36,629 nt of DNA. Origin: an uncultured Lactobacillus sp. (GTDB lineage: Bacteria; Bacillota; Bacilli; Lactobacillales; Lactobacillaceae). Shown piece after piece: positions 9,665 through 21,148 of the stretch. The stretch is taken from positions 1 through 36,629 of the forward strand of contig CAMCCW010000005.1 of assembly GCA_945873395.1 (NCBI GenBank), written 5' to 3'. Every line of letters starts with the position of its first letter. The stretch's first letter is position 1. A model generated the notes under the pieces. The model saw only the letters and a program-made list of their open reading frames with translations, made no database searches and was not told the DNA's origin. Position numbers and translations under genes: made by a program.

Positions 9665-11392
9665 ATGAGACAATCAAAGATTTTGATTCCAACCAAGAAA
9701 GAGGCACCAAGCGATGCTGAAGCCCTGAGTCACAAGATGATGATTCGGGCCGGCTACATTTACCAGGTTTCCGCTGGGGTATGGTCATACCTGCCACTGG
9801 CATACCGGGTGATCCGCAAGGTCGAAAACATCATTCGTGACGAGATGGAGAAGGCCGATGCCGTTGAAATGATGATGCCGGCCCTGCTGCCTGCCGACCT
9901 CTGGAAGGAATCTGGCCGTTATGAAAGCTATGGCGATAACCTCTTCAAGCTCAAGGACCGGCGTGACCGTGACTTCATCTTGGGCCCAACTCACGAAGAA
10001 ACCTTTACTGAGGTTATTCGGGATAGCATCAAGTCTTACAAGAAGCTGCCCCTGGTTGTTTACCAGCTTCAAGACAAATTCCGTGATGAGGACCGGCCAC
10101 GTTACGGGATCCTGCGGGGAAAGGAATTCGAAATGCTGGATGGCTACTCCTTCTCTGCTGACCAGGCAGGCTTGGATGAAGCCTACGAAAAGCAGGCTCA
10201 AGCTTACCGGAACATCTTTGACCGGGTTGGCTTGAACTACAAGGTCATCCTGGCTGACTCTGGGACGATGGGTGGTAAGAACTCCCAGGAATTCTCTGCA
10301 CCGGCTAAGGTTGGTGAGGACATCATTGCCTACACTGATGGTGATTACGCTGCCAACCTCGAAAAGGCTACCAGTAAGTTTACCGGCGTTCAACAAACAG
10401 ACGCACCAGCGGAATTGACTAAGAAGGCTACTCCGGGTGCCCACTCTGTTGATGAAGCGGCCGAGAGCCTGGGAATCGATGCTGATCAGATTCTCAAGGC
10501 AATGCTTTTCATGGCCAAGATGGGTGAGGATGATTACCAACCAGTGATGGTCCTGATGCGGGGCAATGACGAGGTTAACGAAGCTAAGGTTACCGATGCC
10601 CTGGATTGTGAAGACTTGACCCTGGCAACGGAAGAACAAGCGGTTAAGTACCTGGGTGCTCACCCTGGCTCCCTGGGTCCCGTTGGTGTTGGTGAGGATG
10701 TTAAGATTCTGGCCGACAACTATGTCAAGGTTCTGGTCAACATGGCTTGTGGTGCCAACGATGATGGCCACCACTACATCAATGCCAACATCGACCGTGA
10801 CTTCCGGGTCGACGAATTCGGTGACTTCCGGAACGTTAAGGAAGGGGAAATTGCCCCTGATGGTCACCCAATCAAGTTCACACCTGGGATCGAAATCGGT
10901 CATATCTTCAAGCTGGGGACTCATTACTCCGACAAGTTCGGTGCCCAAGTTCTGAACGAAAACGGTCGCCTGGTCGATGTGATCATGGGTTGCTACGGGA
11001 TCGGGGTTACCCGGTTGCTGTCCGCAGTTGCCGAGCAAAACGCCGATGAAAATGGCTTGGTTTGGCCAGACAGCATTGCACCATTTGATGTGCATGTCAT
11101 TCCCGTCAACGCTAAGAAGGACGACCAGATGGCCATGGCCAACGCAATTGATGAGCAATTAACTGCAGCTGGCTACGAAGTCCTGGTTGACGATCGGAAG
11201 GAACGGGCCGGGGTTAAGTTTGCCGACTCCGATCTGATCGGTATTCCAATTCGAATCACCATCGGGAAGAAGGCTGCTGACGGAATCGTCGAAGTTAAGA
11301 TCCGTAAGACTGGCGAAACCATTGAGGTTAAGCAGGAAGAAGTTGCCAACACGGTTGGCATCCTGCTGAAGCAGTTGAATAGCGAAGATTAA
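9665..11392 (+). CDS. proS: Prolyl-tRNA synthetase (bacterial type with editing domain)
   Basis: class II aaRS motifs (FRDEDRPRYGILRGKEFEMLDGYSF), YGIGVTRL. Confidence 0.97.
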   Translation: MRQSKILIPTKKEAPSDAEALSHKMMIRAGYIYQVSAGVWSYLPLAYRVIRKVENIIRDEMEKADAVEMMMPALLPADLWKESGRYESYGDNLFKLKDRRDRDFILGPTHEETFTEVIRDSIKSYKKLPLVVYQLQDKFRDEDRPRYGILRGKEFEMLDGYSFSADQAGLDEAYEKQAQAYRNIFDRVGLNYKVILADSGTMGGKNSQEFSAPAKVGEDIIAYTDGDYAANLEKATSKFTGVQQTDAPAELTKKATPGAHSVDEAAESLGIDADQILKAMLFMAKMGEDDYQPVMVLMRGNDEVNEAKVTDALDCEDLTLATEEQAVKYLGAHPGSLGPVGVGEDVKILADNYVKVLVNMACGANDDGHHYINANIDRDFRVDEFGDFRNVKEGEIAPDGHPIKFTPGIEIGHIFKLGTHYSDKFGAQVLNENGRLVDVIMGCYGIGVTRLLSAVAEQNADENGLVWPDSIAPFDVHVIPVNAKKDDQMAMANAIDEQLTAAGYEVLVDDRKERAGVKFADSDLIGIPIRITIGKKAADGIVEVKIRKTGETIEVKQEEVANTVGILLKQLNSED

Positions 11393-11412
11393 TTAGTTAA
11401 ATACTTGAATAG

Positions 11413-11459
11413 AAAATGTGGTTGCAAAGCTGAATCGAATTAGTTTGCACCACATTTTT
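11413..11459 (+). terminator. Terminator between proS and polC
   Basis: AAAATGTGGTTGCAAA...TTTGCACCACATTTTT, one bulge. Confidence 0.8.
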
Positions 11460-11477
11460 AGATAGGAGGACATTAGT

Positions 11478-14400
11478 GTGGGATTGAATCGGCATGAACT
11501 GTTTACCAAACTACTTGAGCAGATTCACTTTCCAGAAAAGGACGCCGCGGCATTCCAAAATGCGGCTATCCAGTCGGTCGTCGTCCATAAGAACTCACGG
11601 GTGTGGGAGTTTCACCTAATCTTTCGGCAGGCACTCCCGTTCAACCTCTTCCAGGAGTTCACTGCTGCTTTGGAACGGGGCTTTAAGGATATTGCCGGAG
11701 TGAAGGTCAAGATCAGTAGCCCCATGACCGACCTCGACCAGCAACTGATTGCTGACTACTGGGAGTATATTGTCAATACGACTGCCCGTGACTCAGCAAT
11801 GCTCCAGCAGGCCTGCTTACAGACTAGTCCGGAGGTTAAGGACGGTCGGGTGACCCTGGTGGTGGAGAACGAGATTGTCAAGAATATGCTGGTGCAAAAA
11901 CTGCTTGATAAGATTGAGCACCGCTACCAGGAACTCGGCTTCCCGCAGTTTCGTATCCACCCCTTCGTCGACCAGTCGGCTTCCCAGGAGAAGATTAAAG
12001 AACTGAAGGCCAAGCACGAGGCTGACGATGCGGCCCTGGCAGCAAAGGCCATGGCTCAGATTAAAAAGAATAATGCGGCCCGGGCAAAGGCCAAGCAAAA
12101 GCAATCTGCGGCTCCAGCACCCGCTGATGGCCCTGCCCAGCTAGGTCGGGCAATCAGCGACAAGGAAAATATTATCCAGATGAAGGACATCCAGGGTGAG
12201 GAGCGCTCCGTCGTGGTTGAAGGCTACGTCTTCAATGCTGAAGTGCGGGAACTGCGCTCCGGTCGGCAATTGTTGACCTTTGAGATCACCGACTACACCT
12301 CATCCTTTGCGGTAAAAAAATTCTCCCGTAACACTGAGGATGAAGCCCAGTTTGCCAACATCAAGCCGGGGATCTGGCTGAAGGTCCGCGGTCCCGTTCA
12401 GGAAGATACCTGGATGCACGACCTGGTGATTAACGCCTACGACATCAACCAAATCAAGCACACGCCGCGTAAGGACAAGGCCCCGGCCGATGACAAGCGG
12501 ATCGAGCTGCATGCTCATACCGAGATGAGCCAGATGGATGCCACCAATTCAATTACGGAGTTAGCTCAGCGCGCGCACGAATGGGGGCAACCAGCTATTG
12601 CGGTCACTGACCACGGTAATGTTCAGGCTTTCCCGGAGGCTTTCAAGGCGGCTAATAAGTTCGGGATCAAGATGCTCTACGGACTAGAGGCCAACGTGGT
12701 TGATGATGGGATTCCGTTAGTTTACAACGAGAATCATGATGTACTCTTGGACAACACCTACGTGATCTTCGACGTGGAAACCACCGGGCTGTCGGCAATT
12801 TATGACAAGGTAATTGAATTGTCGGCGGTCAAGATGAAGGATGGCGAAGTCCTGGAACGTTTTGACGAATTCATTGACCCCGGCTTCCCACTTTCGGAAC
12901 AAACCACGCAATTGACCAGTATCACGGATGAGATGGTTCACGGTTCCAAGAGCGAAGAAGAGGTCTTCAAGATGTTCAAGGACTTCTGTGATGGCTGCAT
13001 CATCGCCGGGCACAACGTCTCCTTTGATATGGGCTTCATGAACACCGGTTACCGCCGACACAATATGTCTGAGATCACGGAGCCGGTGATCGATACCTTG
13101 CCGCTGGCTCGTTTTCTCTACCCGAACCTGCGTGGTTACCGGCTGAATACCCTGAGTAAACGGTTCAAGGTCGCTCTGGAGCACCACCACCGGGCCAACT
13201 ATGATGCGGAGGCCACTGGTCACCTGCTCTATAAGTTCCTGAAGGATGCCGAGAAGCGTTACGACATTCGCTACGTTGACGATCTCAACAAGCACATGGC
13301 CGAAAACGATGCCTACAAGCATGCCCGGCCGTTCCACGTCACCATCCTGGCTCAGACCCAGGCCGGCCTCAAGAACCTCTTCAAGCTGGTTTCATTCTCC
13401 AATGTTAAATACTTCCACCGGGTGCCACGGATACCGCGGACTGTCCTCACTAAGTACCGGGAAGGTCTGTTGCTCGGGACCGCTTGCTCATCCGGCGAAG
13501 TCTTCACGGCGATGATGGAGAAAGGGTACCCAACGGCGCTGCGGAAGGCACGCTACTATGACTTCATTGAGGTCCAGCCGAAGCCAAACTATGCGCCGCT
13601 CCTGGAACAGCACGTGATTGCGGACGATGCCCATCTTGAGGACATCCTGAAGAATATGGTCAAGATGGGGGATGAGCTGGACAAGCCGGTGGTCGCTACT
13701 GGAGATGTTCACTACCTTGATCCGCACGACGGGGTCTACCGAAAGATTTTGATCAATTCGCAGGGGGGTGCTAACCCACTGAACCGGACTCATCGACCAG
13801 ACGTGCACTTCCGGACGACTGATGAGATGCTTCAGGAGTTCAGCTTTCTAGGCGATGAAAAGGCCCACGAGATTGTGGTTGATAACACGCACAAGGTAGC
13901 TGACATGGTCGATGATGACATTCGGCCTGTCAAGGATCGCCTGTACACTCCACACATGAAGGGGGCGGAGCAGGAAATCCAGGACCGGACCTGGCACACT
14001 GCGAAGGCCTGGTATGGTGACCCGCTACCGAAGCTGGTCCGTGACCGGGTCCGGCTGGAGCTGAACAGTATCGTCAAGAACGGGTTCTCGGTCATTTACC
14101 TGATTGCCCAGCGGCTGGTAGCCAAGTCCAACAAGGACGGCTACCTGGTTGGTTCCCGTGGTTCCGTCGGTTCCAGTGTGGTGGCCACCCTTTCCGGGAT
14201 CACCGAGGTTAACCCATTACCACCGCATTATCGTTGTCCAAAGTGCCAATACACCCACTTCTACACCAAAGGGGAATATAGTTCCGGCTTTGACTTGCCA
14301 GAACGGCACTGCCCGAAGTGTGGGACTCTTCTGGTGAAGGATGGTCACGATATCCCATTCCAGACCTTCTTGGGATTCAAGGGTAACAAGGTGCCGGATA

Positions 14401-15815
14401 TCGATCTGAACTTCTCCGGGGATTATCAGCCAATTGCCCATAACTACATGAAGGTCCTCTTCGGTGAGAAGAACGTATTCCGGGCCGGGACGATCGGTAC
14501 TGTGGCGGACAAGACCGCCTATGGTTACGTCAAGGCTTACGAGCGGGATAACGACGTCCAGTTCCGGGGAGCCGAGGAAGATCGGCTTGCCAAGGGTGCT
14601 ACGGGCGTCAAGCGGACGACCGGTCAGCACCCGGCTGGGATCATCATTGTGCCAGACGACATGGACATCTATGACTTTACGCCAGTTCAATACCCAGCTG
14701 ATGACCAGAGTGCGGCCTGGGAGACCACCCACTTTGATTTCCACTCAATCCACGATAACATCCTGAAGATGGATATCCTGGGTCATGATGACCCGACGAT
14801 GATTCGTGCCCTCCAGGACCTGTCCGGGATTAACCCGCGGACCATCCCAATGAATGATCCGGGTGTGATGTCCCTCTTCTCCAGCCCTAAGCAATTAGGG
14901 GTCACCGAGGAGCAGATTCAGAGTAAGACAGGAACCCTGGGGCTGCCAGAGTTCGGAACCCGGTTTGTCCGGGGGATGCTGAACGACACGCACCCGAAGA
15001 ACTACTCCCAGCTGCTCCAAATTTCTGGCCTGTCGCACGGGACTGGTGTGTGGTTGGATAACGCCCAGGAACTGATCAAGGATGGGACGGCGACGATTGC
15101 CAACGTGATTGGTTGTCGTGACAACATCATGACCGACTTGATTCACTATGGACTGGATTCTGAAACCTCCTTCCAGGTCATGGAATCCGTGCGTCACGGC
15201 CGTGGGATTCCTGACGAGTGGCAGGAGAAGATGCGCAAGGCCAACGTGCCGCAGTGGTACATGGACTCATGCTTGAAGATCAAGTACATGTTCCCACGGG
15301 CCCACGCGGCGGCCTATGTTCTGATGGCCCTGCGGATCGCCTACTTCAAGGTCTACTTCCCACTGGTCTACTACTGTGCCTTCTTCTCCGTGCGGGCGGA
15401 CGACTTTGACGTGGTCGCCATGGCCCACGGTAAGGACGCGGTCAAGCACCGGATGGCCGAGATCAACGAGCAGGGGAACGACGCTAGTGCCAAGGACAAG
15501 AGTCTGTTGACGATTTTGGAGTTGGCTAATGAAATGCTCGAGCGGGGCTTCAAGTTCAAGATGGTCGACCTCAACAAGTCCGACGCCTCCAACTGGTTGA
15601 TTGATGGGGACAGCCTCATCGCACCGTTCCGGGCTGTGCCTGGTTTGGGGCTGAACGTTGCCAAGCAGATCGTGGCCGCCCGGGAAGAGAAACCGTTCCT
15701 GTCTAAAGAAGACCTTGCTGAGCGGGGTAAGGTTTCCAAGACTCTTATTGACTTCTTGACGGAAAATCACGTTCTGGATGATCTGCCGGACGAGAATCAG
15801 CTGAGCCTGTTCTAA
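11478..15815 (+). CDS. polC: DNA polymerase III alpha subunit, PolC type with exonuclease domain
   Basis: 1445 aa; PHP motif [17 protein letters not shown] exonuclease [13 protein letters not shown]; zinc cysteines CPKCQY..HCPKCG. Confidence 0.98.
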   Translation: MGLNRHELFTKLLEQIHFPEKDAAAFQNAAIQSVVVHKNSRVWEFHLIFRQALPFNLFQEFTAALERGFKDIAGVKVKISSPMTDLDQQLIADYWEYIVNTTARDSAMLQQACLQTSPEVKDGRVTLVVENEIVKNMLVQKLLDKIEHRYQELGFPQFRIHPFVDQSASQEKIKELKAKHEADDAALAAKAMAQIKKNNAARAKAKQKQSAAPAPADGPAQLGRAISDKENIIQMKDIQGEERSVVVEGYVFNAEVRELRSGRQLLTFEITDYTSSFAVKKFSRNTEDEAQFANIKPGIWLKVRGPVQEDTWMHDLVINAYDINQIKHTPRKDKAPADDKRIELHAHTEMSQMDATNSITELAQRAHEWGQPAIAVTDHGNVQAFPEAFKAANKFGIKMLYGLEANVVDDGIPLVYNENHDVLLDNTYVIFDVETTGLSAIYDKVIELSAVKMKDGEVLERFDEFIDPGFPLSEQTTQLTSITDEMVHGSKSEEEVFKMFKDFCDGCIIAGHNVSFDMGFMNTGYRRHNMSEITEPVIDTLPLARFLYPNLRGYRLNTLSKRFKVALEHHHRANYDAEATGHLLYKFLKDAEKRYDIRYVDDLNKHMAENDAYKHARPFHVTILAQTQAGLKNLFKLVSFSNVKYFHRVPRIPRTVLTKYREGLLLGTACSSGEVFTAMMEKGYPTALRKARYYDFIEVQPKPNYAPLLEQHVIADDAHLEDILKNMVKMGDELDKPVVATGDVHYLDPHDGVYRKILINSQGGANPLNRTHRPDVHFRTTDEMLQEFSFLGDEKAHEIVVDNTHKVADMVDDDIRPVKDRLYTPHMKGAEQEIQDRTWHTAKAWYGDPLPKLVRDRVRLELNSIVKNGFSVIYLIAQRLVAKSNKDGYLVGSRGSVGSSVVATLSGITEVNPLPPHYRCPKCQYTHFYTKGEYSSGFDLPERHCPKCGTLLVKDGHDIPFQTFLGFKGNKVPDIDLNFSGDYQPIAHNYMKVLFGEKNVFRAGTIGTVADKTAYGYVKAYERDNDVQFRGAEEDRLAKGATGVKRTTGQHPAGIIIVPDDMDIYDFTPVQYPADDQSAAWETTHFDFHSIHDNILKMDILGHDDPTMIRALQDLSGINPRTIPMNDPGVMSLFSSPKQLGVTEEQIQSKTGTLGLPEFGTRFVRGMLNDTHPKNYSQLLQISGLSHGTGVWLDNAQELIKDGTATIANVIGCRDNIMTDLIHYGLDSETSFQVMESVRHGRGIPDEWQEKMRKANVPQWYMDSCLKIKYMFPRAHAAAYVLMALRIAYFKVYFPLVYYCAFFSVRADDFDVVAMAHGKDAVKHRMAEINEQGNDASAKDKSLLTILELANEMLERGFKFKMVDLNKSDASNWLIDGDSLIAPFRAVPGLGLNVAKQIVAAREEKPFLSKEDLAERGKVSKTLIDFLTENHVLDDLPDENQLSLF

Positions 15816-15823
15816 GTGATTAC

Positions 15824-15872
15824 AAACGAACACGCAGACGAAGGATAATCCACCGTCTACGTGCTCGTTTTT
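15824..15872 (+). terminator. Terminator after polC
   Basis: CAAACGAACACGCAGACG / CGTCTACGTGCTCGTTTTTG, two mismatches. Confidence 0.65.
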
Positions 15873-15898
15873 GTTTGTCATTAATAGTGTTTTATGCT
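15871..15898 (+). promoter_or_regulatory. Putative promoter of the rimP-nusA-infB operon
   Basis: TTGTTT - 16 bp - TATGCT. Confidence 0.5.
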
Positions 15899-15926
15899 AA
15901 ACTTAACTATGGTAAATAACTCGTGG

Positions 15927-15953
15927 GAGTGAGCAGGGATGCTCGCTCTTTTT
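15927..15953 (+). terminator. Leader terminator/attenuator upstream of rimP
   Basis: GAGTGAGCA-GGGA-TGCTCGCTC then TTTTT. Confidence 0.7.
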
Positions 15954-15978
15954 ATTGCAAACGATGGAGGTGACACAT

Positions 15979-16452
15979 TTGAGTACTGTTGTTGAAACGG
16001 TAACGGAGCTTGTTAAGCCAATTTTAGCTGAGCACAACTTTTACCTGTATGACATGGAGTTTGTCAAGGAGGGGAAGAGCTGGTACCTGCGCGTTTACAT
16101 TGATAAGGATGGCGGGATCACCCTGAATGATTGTGCCACGGTTAGCGACCAGTTGAGTGAGGCCTTGGACAACGTTGAACCAGACCCGATTCCTCAGGCC
16201 TACTTCCTGGAGGTTTCATCTCCTGGTGCGGAACGGCCATTGCGGAATGAAGAGGACTATCAACGGGCAGTTAATGACTACATCCACGTCTCCCTGTACC
16301 AACAGATCGATGGTAAGAAGGTTTACGAGGGAACCCTGACCAAGTTGACGGATAAGGAACTCACCCTCGATTACTTAGATAAGACCCGGCACCGTCAGGT
16401 TGTTATCGACCGGAGTAAGGTTGCTCAGGCCCGGCTGGCAATTAAATTTTAA
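15979..16452 (+). CDS. rimP: Ribosome maturation factor RimP
   Basis: [32 protein letters not shown]; likely TTG start 15979 after GGAGGTGA. Confidence 0.95.
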   Translation: MSTVVETVTELVKPILAEHNFYLYDMEFVKEGKSWYLRVYIDKDGGITLNDCATVSDQLSEALDNVEPDPIPQAYFLEVSSPGAERPLRNEEDYQRAVNDYIHVSLYQQIDGKKVYEGTLTKLTDKELTLDYLDKTRHRQVVIDRSKVAQARLAIKF

Positions 16453-16469
16453 TTAAAGGAGTGTCTCAA

Positions 16470-17669
16470 GTGAGCAAATCAAGAGTCAATGAAGAAATGA
16501 TTGACGCCCTTAACTACTTAGAAAAGGAAAAGGGAATTAAGCGAGAAGTCGTAATTGAGGCTTTGGAACAAGCCCTGGAGACGGCCTACAAGCAAAATTA
16601 CGGCGAAAAGAACGTTGAGGTTGAATTTAATTCACTGACCGGTAACATCAAGGTATACGCCGTTAAGACGATTACCGATGATGAAGAAGCCGTTGCTAAC
16701 GACAGCAATGAATTCATGAGCTTGGCGGATGCCCGCAAGCTCCCTCATGGTCAGGGTTATGATGTCGGTGATGAGATCCGGGAAGAAGTTACGCCACGTA
16801 ACTTCGGCCGGATCGCCGCTCAGACGGCTAAGCAGGTCGTTATGCAGCGGCTGCGTGAAGAAGAGCGGAAGATCATCTACAACAAGTACAAGACCTACGA
16901 AAACGAAATCATCACTGGTGAAGTTTCACGTGAAGACAAGCGTTTCACCTATGTGGACCTCGGTGACGGTGTTGAAGGGGCCATGGGTTACCGTGACAAG
17001 ATGCCAAACGAGCACTACCACGTTCACGACCGGATCCAAGTTTACGTTTCTAAGGTTAACGATGACCGGCGGGGCCCTCAGATCTACGTCAGCCGGACTG
17101 CTCCTGAACTGCTGAAGCGGTTGTTCGAACGGGAAGTTCCTGAAATCAAGGACGGCACAGTGCTGATTGAAAACATCGCGCGGGAAGCCGGCGACCGGGC
17201 CAAGGTTGCGGTTTACTCCAACGATCCAAACGTTGACCCAGTGGGAACCTGTGTTGGTCCCCGTGGTTCTCGTGTTCAAGCTATCGTCAATGAACTGGAC
17301 GGCGAAAACATGGACATTGTTGAATACGTCAAGGATCCCGCTAAGTTCATCGCCAACGCCTTGAACCCAGCTGATGTCCTGGATGTTATCTTCAATGAAC
17401 CAGAAGAAGAACCAGTCGAAGATGTAACTGTTGATGGTGATGACGAAGCTGAGACTGAAGCAGCACCAAAGGAAGCAGAGCGCTCTTGCACGGTGGTTGT
17501 TCCCGACAACCAGCTTTCTCTGGCAATCGGTAAGCGGGGTCAAAATGCCCGTCTGGCTGCTCGTTTGACTAAGTACAAGATCGATATCAAGTCCGAGTCT
17601 GAAATGGAAGAACTCCAGAACCAGGCAGACGACACGACCGACGACCAATCATCAACTGACGCAGAATAA
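16470..17669 (+). CDS. nusA: Transcription termination/antitermination factor NusA
   Basis: S1/KH signatures (CVGPRGSRVQAIVNELDGENMDI; AIGKRGQNARLAARLT); GTG 16470 after AAAGGAG. Confidence 0.97.
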   Translation: MSKSRVNEEMIDALNYLEKEKGIKREVVIEALEQALETAYKQNYGEKNVEVEFNSLTGNIKVYAVKTITDDEEAVANDSNEFMSLADARKLPHGQGYDVGDEIREEVTPRNFGRIAAQTAKQVVMQRLREEERKIIYNKYKTYENEIITGEVSREDKRFTYVDLGDGVEGAMGYRDKMPNEHYHVHDRIQVYVSKVNDDRRGPQIYVSRTAPELLKRLFEREVPEIKDGTVLIENIAREAGDRAKVAVYSNDPNVDPVGTCVGPRGSRVQAIVNELDGENMDIVEYVKDPAKFIANALNPADVLDVIFNEPEEEPVEDVTVDGDDEAETEAAPKEAERSCTVVVPDNQLSLAIGKRGQNARLAARLTKYKIDIKSESEMEELQNQADDTTDDQSSTDAE

Positions 17670-17690
17670 TCAAGCAGCGGGGTGAAAATA

Positions 17691-17996
17691 ATGAAAAAGA
17701 GAAAAGTACCGATGCGTAAGGATATTGTCACTGGTGAAATGATGCCCAAGCGGCAATTGATCCGGGTAGTCAAGAACAAGGAAGGCGAGGTTTCACTTGA
17801 CCCTACCGGTAAGAAAGCCGGTCGTGGTGCCTACATCGCAGTCGATGTTGACATCGCCAAGCGGGCCAAGGCAGAGAAGACCTTCGAGAAGGCCTTCCAT
17901 GTTACCTTGGATGACTCATTTTATGATGAACTGATCCAGTACACGGACCACCTGCAAGCACGGCAGGAATTATTTGGAAAAGATGCCCAAAAATAA
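17691..17996 (+). CDS. ylxR: YlxR family RNA-binding protein (RnpM)
   Basis: KKRKVPMRKDIVTGEMMPKRQLIRVVKNKEG...GRGAYI. Confidence 0.93.
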   Translation: MKKRKVPMRKDIVTGEMMPKRQLIRVVKNKEGEVSLDPTGKKAGRGAYIAVDVDIAKRAKAEKTFEKAFHVTLDDSFYDELIQYTDHLQARQELFGKDAQK

Positions 17997-18294
17997 TCAA
18001 CAAATCCTAAACCTGCTGGGGTTAGCCCGGCGTGCCGGTCAGCTGACCAGCGGGGAAGGAATCGTATTAAAAAATATTCAAACTAACAAGGCAAAGTTTG
18101 TGTTTTTAGCAAGTGATGCTGGGAAGGCAAGTGTTAAGAAGTTTACTGATAAGTGCAACTTCTACCATGTCCCTTGTAACCAGCAATTTACTAGAAAGCA
18201 GCTCAGTCAGGCAACGGGTCAGGCAAGAACCGTTTTTGGTGTGATGCAATCTGGATTTGCAAGAAAGTTTGAGGATTTAACGACAATGGAATAA
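17983..18294 (+). CDS. ylxQ: L7Ae-family ribosomal protein YlxQ
   Basis: [18 protein letters not shown]; overlaps ylxR 3' end. Confidence 0.9.
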   Translation: MPKNNQQILNLLGLARRAGQLTSGEGIVLKNIQTNKAKFVFLASDAGKASVKKFTDKCNFYHVPCNQQFTRKQLSQATGQARTVFGVMQSGFARKFEDLTTME

Positions 18295-18307
18295 GGAGCG
18301 TGAGCGT

Positions 18308-20599
18308 ATGGCCAAGGAACGAATTTACGAACTAGCAAAAGAGCTTAAGATGCCAAGTAAGAGCTTGGTAACAGTGGCTAAGCAACAGGGGATGGCAATT
18401 AAGAGTCACATGTCCTCTGTGACCCCTGAACAGGCCAATCAATTACGGAACGTCGTCAAGGGTAACGCCGCTAAGAAGAACCAAGCAGCTAGTCCTAAGA
18501 AGCACGAAAACCGGTCAAACAACAATAACCACCAGGAACACAAGAACGGTGAAAATCACGGTAAGCATGCTAACAACAATCACCAGCATGCTGAACACCA
18601 AGATCACCGTAACAACGATCAACACCGTGGTAACCAGGATCACAAGGGCCACAATGATCACAACAATAACAACCAACACCATAATGGTGGCGGTCGGTTC
18701 GGCGGCAGCTTGAATTCTAATGATAACCGGCGGGGTAACCGTTTCGGTAAGAAGAACAAGAAGCGTAACAAGCACAATAAGAACCGCCGGATGCGGGAGG
18801 TTGAACATAAGCAACCAACTCAGCGGAAGGACAAGCCGTTACCAGATGTACTGGAATACACCGAGGGGATGAACGCCCAGGATCTGGCCAAGCTCCTGCA
18901 CCGTTCACCAGCCGAGATCATCAAGAAGCTCTTCATGCTCGGGGTAATGATCAACCAGAACCAATCTCTGGATAAGGACACGATTGAGCTGCTGGCTGCT
19001 GATTACGGTATTGAGGCCAAGGAAAAGGTCGAGGTCGATGTTTCTGATATCGATAAGATCTTCGAGGAAGAACAGAACAATACAGACCACCTTGTTTCCC
19101 GGCCACCAGTTGTTACCGTCATGGGTCACGTTGACCACGGTAAGACGACCCTGCTGGACAAGCTGCGTCACTCTCACGTTACTGCTCACGAAGCCGGTGG
19201 GATTACCCAGGAAATCGGTGCCTACCAGGTTCACTACAATGACCACCTGATCACCTTCCTGGATACGCCAGGACACGCGGCCTTCACTGAGATGCGGGCC
19301 CGTGGTGCCAACATCACTGACATCACTGTTCTGGTGGTTGCCGCTGATGATGGGGTAATGCCACAGACGGTCGAAGCCATTCACCACGCCCAGGCTGCCA
19401 AGACGCCAATCATTGTTGCCGTTAACAAGATTGATAAGCCAGGTGCCAACCCTGACCGGGTTACCGAAGAGTTGGCCAAATATAACCTGATTCCAGAAGA
19501 CTGGGGTGGAGACACGATTTTCGTCAAGATCTCTGCCAAGTTTGGTAAGAACCTGGACGAACTGCTTGACATGATCCTCCTTCAGGCCGAAATGATGGAA
19601 TTAAAGGCTAACCCTGACCAAAACGCTGCCGGTTCCGTTGTTGAAGCACGGCTGGACCAAGGTAAGGGTTCCGTTGCTACGGTCCTGATTCAACAAGGGA
19701 CTCTGCATGTCGGTGACCCAATCGTGGTTGGTAACACCTATGGTCGTGTCCGGACGATGACCAACGAAAACGGTCGGCGGATTAAGGCCGCTACGCCAGC
19801 AACTCCTGTCGAAATCACGGGGCTCAATGAAGTGCCAGAAGCCGGGGACCGGTTCGTTGTCTTCGATGATGAAAAGACAGCCCGGGCCGCTGGTGAAGCG
19901 CGGGCAAAGCGGGCCCAGGATAAGGAACGGCAGAAGACTTCTCACGTTACCCTTGATAACCTCTTCGCTACGATGAAGAAGGGGAAGATGAAGACCCTGC
20001 CAATCATCATCAAGGCTGATGTTCAGGGATCTGTTGAAGCTTTGAGCCAGAGTCTGCAGAAGATCAAGGTTGATGGTGTCCGGGTTGACATCATTCACCA
20101 GGCCGTTGGTGCCATTAGTCAGAGTGATGTTACCCTGGCCGAAGCTTCTAATGCCGTTATCATTGGTTTTAACGTTCGTCCTACACCGGTTGCCAAGTCC
20201 CTGGCAGACTCTAACAACATTGATATCCGTCTCCACCGGGTCATTTACAAGGCTATCGAAGAAGTTGAAGATGCCATGAAGGGTATGCTGGAACCAGTTT
20301 ACGAAGAAGAGACGATCGGTGAAGTTGAAGTTCGCCAGATCTACAAGGCCTCCAAGGTCGGCACCATTGCCGGTGGGATGGTCACTTCCGGTAAGATCAC
20401 CCGGGACTCCAAAGTTCGGCTAGTTCGTGACGGTGTAGTTGTCTACGAAGGCGAACTTGGTAGTCTGAAGCGGTTCAAGGACGACGTTAAGGAAGTCAAG
20501 GCCGGCTTCGAATGTGGTTTGACGATTGCCAACTACAATGACATCAAGGAAAAGGATGTCATCGAAGCCTACCGGATGAAGGAAGTTCCAGTTAAGTAA
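18308..20599 (+). CDS. infB: Translation initiation factor IF-2
   Basis: [29 protein letters not shown]2 N-domain. Confidence 0.98.
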   Translation: MAKERIYELAKELKMPSKSLVTVAKQQGMAIKSHMSSVTPEQANQLRNVVKGNAAKKNQAASPKKHENRSNNNNHQEHKNGENHGKHANNNHQHAEHQDHRNNDQHRGNQDHKGHNDHNNNNQHHNGGGRFGGSLNSNDNRRGNRFGKKNKKRNKHNKNRRMREVEHKQPTQRKDKPLPDVLEYTEGMNAQDLAKLLHRSPAEIIKKLFMLGVMINQNQSLDKDTIELLAADYGIEAKEKVEVDVSDIDKIFEEEQNNTDHLVSRPPVVTVMGHVDHGKTTLLDKLRHSHVTAHEAGGITQEIGAYQVHYNDHLITFLDTPGHAAFTEMRARGANITDITVLVVAADDGVMPQTVEAIHHAQAAKTPIIVAVNKIDKPGANPDRVTEELAKYNLIPEDWGGDTIFVKISAKFGKNLDELLDMILLQAEMMELKANPDQNAAGSVVEARLDQGKGSVATVLIQQGTLHVGDPIVVGNTYGRVRTMTNENGRRIKAATPATPVEITGLNEVPEAGDRFVVFDDEKTARAAGEARAKRAQDKERQKTSHVTLDNLFATMKKGKMKTLPIIIKADVQGSVEALSQSLQKIKVDGVRVDIIHQAVGAISQSDVTLAEASNAVIIGFNVRPTPVAKSLADSNNIDIRLHRVIYKAIEEVEDAMKGMLEPVYEEETIGEVEVRQIYKASKVGTIAGGMVTSGKITRDSKVRLVRDGVVVYEGELGSLKRFKDDVKEVKAGFECGLTIANYNDIKEKDVIEAYRMKEVPVK

Positions 20600-20616
20600 A
20601 ACTGAAGGAGAAAAAT

Positions 20617-20976
20617 ATGCCAAGTAAACAATTTCGGGTTGACCGGCTTGCCGGAGAAATCCAGCGCGAAGTTGACGACATCCTGCTAAAGCGGGTGCGT
20701 GATCCCCGGGTTCAAGGAATCACCATCACGGGTGTCGACGTCACTGGTGACCTGCAGCAGGCAACGATCTACTACAGCTTGCTTTCTGATCTGGCATCTG
20801 ATGGTGAGAAGGCTCAGGCAGGTCTGGATAAAGCAACTGGCCTGATCCGGAGTGAGCTGGGCAGCCGGCTTAACATCTTTAAGACGCCCGCAATCAAGTT
20901 CGAACGAGACAAGTCGATTGCGTACGGTAGCCGGATTGACCAGCTGATCAATAAACTGCATCAACAAGAAAAGTAG
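20617..20976 (+). CDS. rbfA: Ribosome-binding factor A
   Basis: [37 protein letters not shown]. Confidence 0.97.
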   Translation: MPSKQFRVDRLAGEIQREVDDILLKRVRDPRVQGITITGVDVTGDLQQATIYYSLLSDLASDGEKAQAGLDKATGLIRSELGSRLNIFKTPAIKFERDKSIAYGSRIDQLINKLHQQEK

Positions 20977-21132
20977 ATGGGGACTGTGACATAAGCCCCT
21001 TATGTAGATTGAAATGCTACAGCGCGGTACACAAATGGCTCCAAGTGTTCGGCTTCACTGAATGCTTGGAGCCTATTTGTGCTCGCGGGGGCTCGAAAAC
21101 GAAGTCGTAAACGACTTCTGTCTCGCTCCCAT
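20977..21132. repeat. Multi-hairpin intergenic element between rbfA and truB (candidate MITE-like repeat or structured RNA)
   Basis: Terminal ATGGG...CCCAT; hairpins ACATAAG-ccc-CTTATGT, CACAAATGGCTCCAAG...CTTGGAGCCTATTTGTG, GAAGTCG-taaa-CGACTTC. Confidence 0.6.
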
Positions 21133-21148
21133 TTTGGAGGAATTAAAG

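Noticed and set aside
9785-11158. 457-aa minus-strand ORF opposite proS
   Set aside because: Shadow ORF from codon bias in a highly conserved proS; no recognisable domain, no RBS context.
18520-18700. Repetitive-looking AAC/CAC tract that could suggest a repeat array
   Set aside because: In frame with infB, irregular spacing, no unit repeats; coding low complexity, not CRISPR or a VNTR.
18515-18814. Val/Ile-rich minus-strand ORF opposite infB
   Set aside because: It is the antisense of the His/Asn-rich IF-2 linker (AAC/CAC codons read as GTT/GTG), not a membrane protein gene.
21062-21148. N-terminal extension of truB (MLGAYLCSRGLENEVVND...)
   Set aside because: It reads through the structured intergenic element; the conserved TruB start MDGIIPLYKERGM at 21149 has a proper GGAGG.
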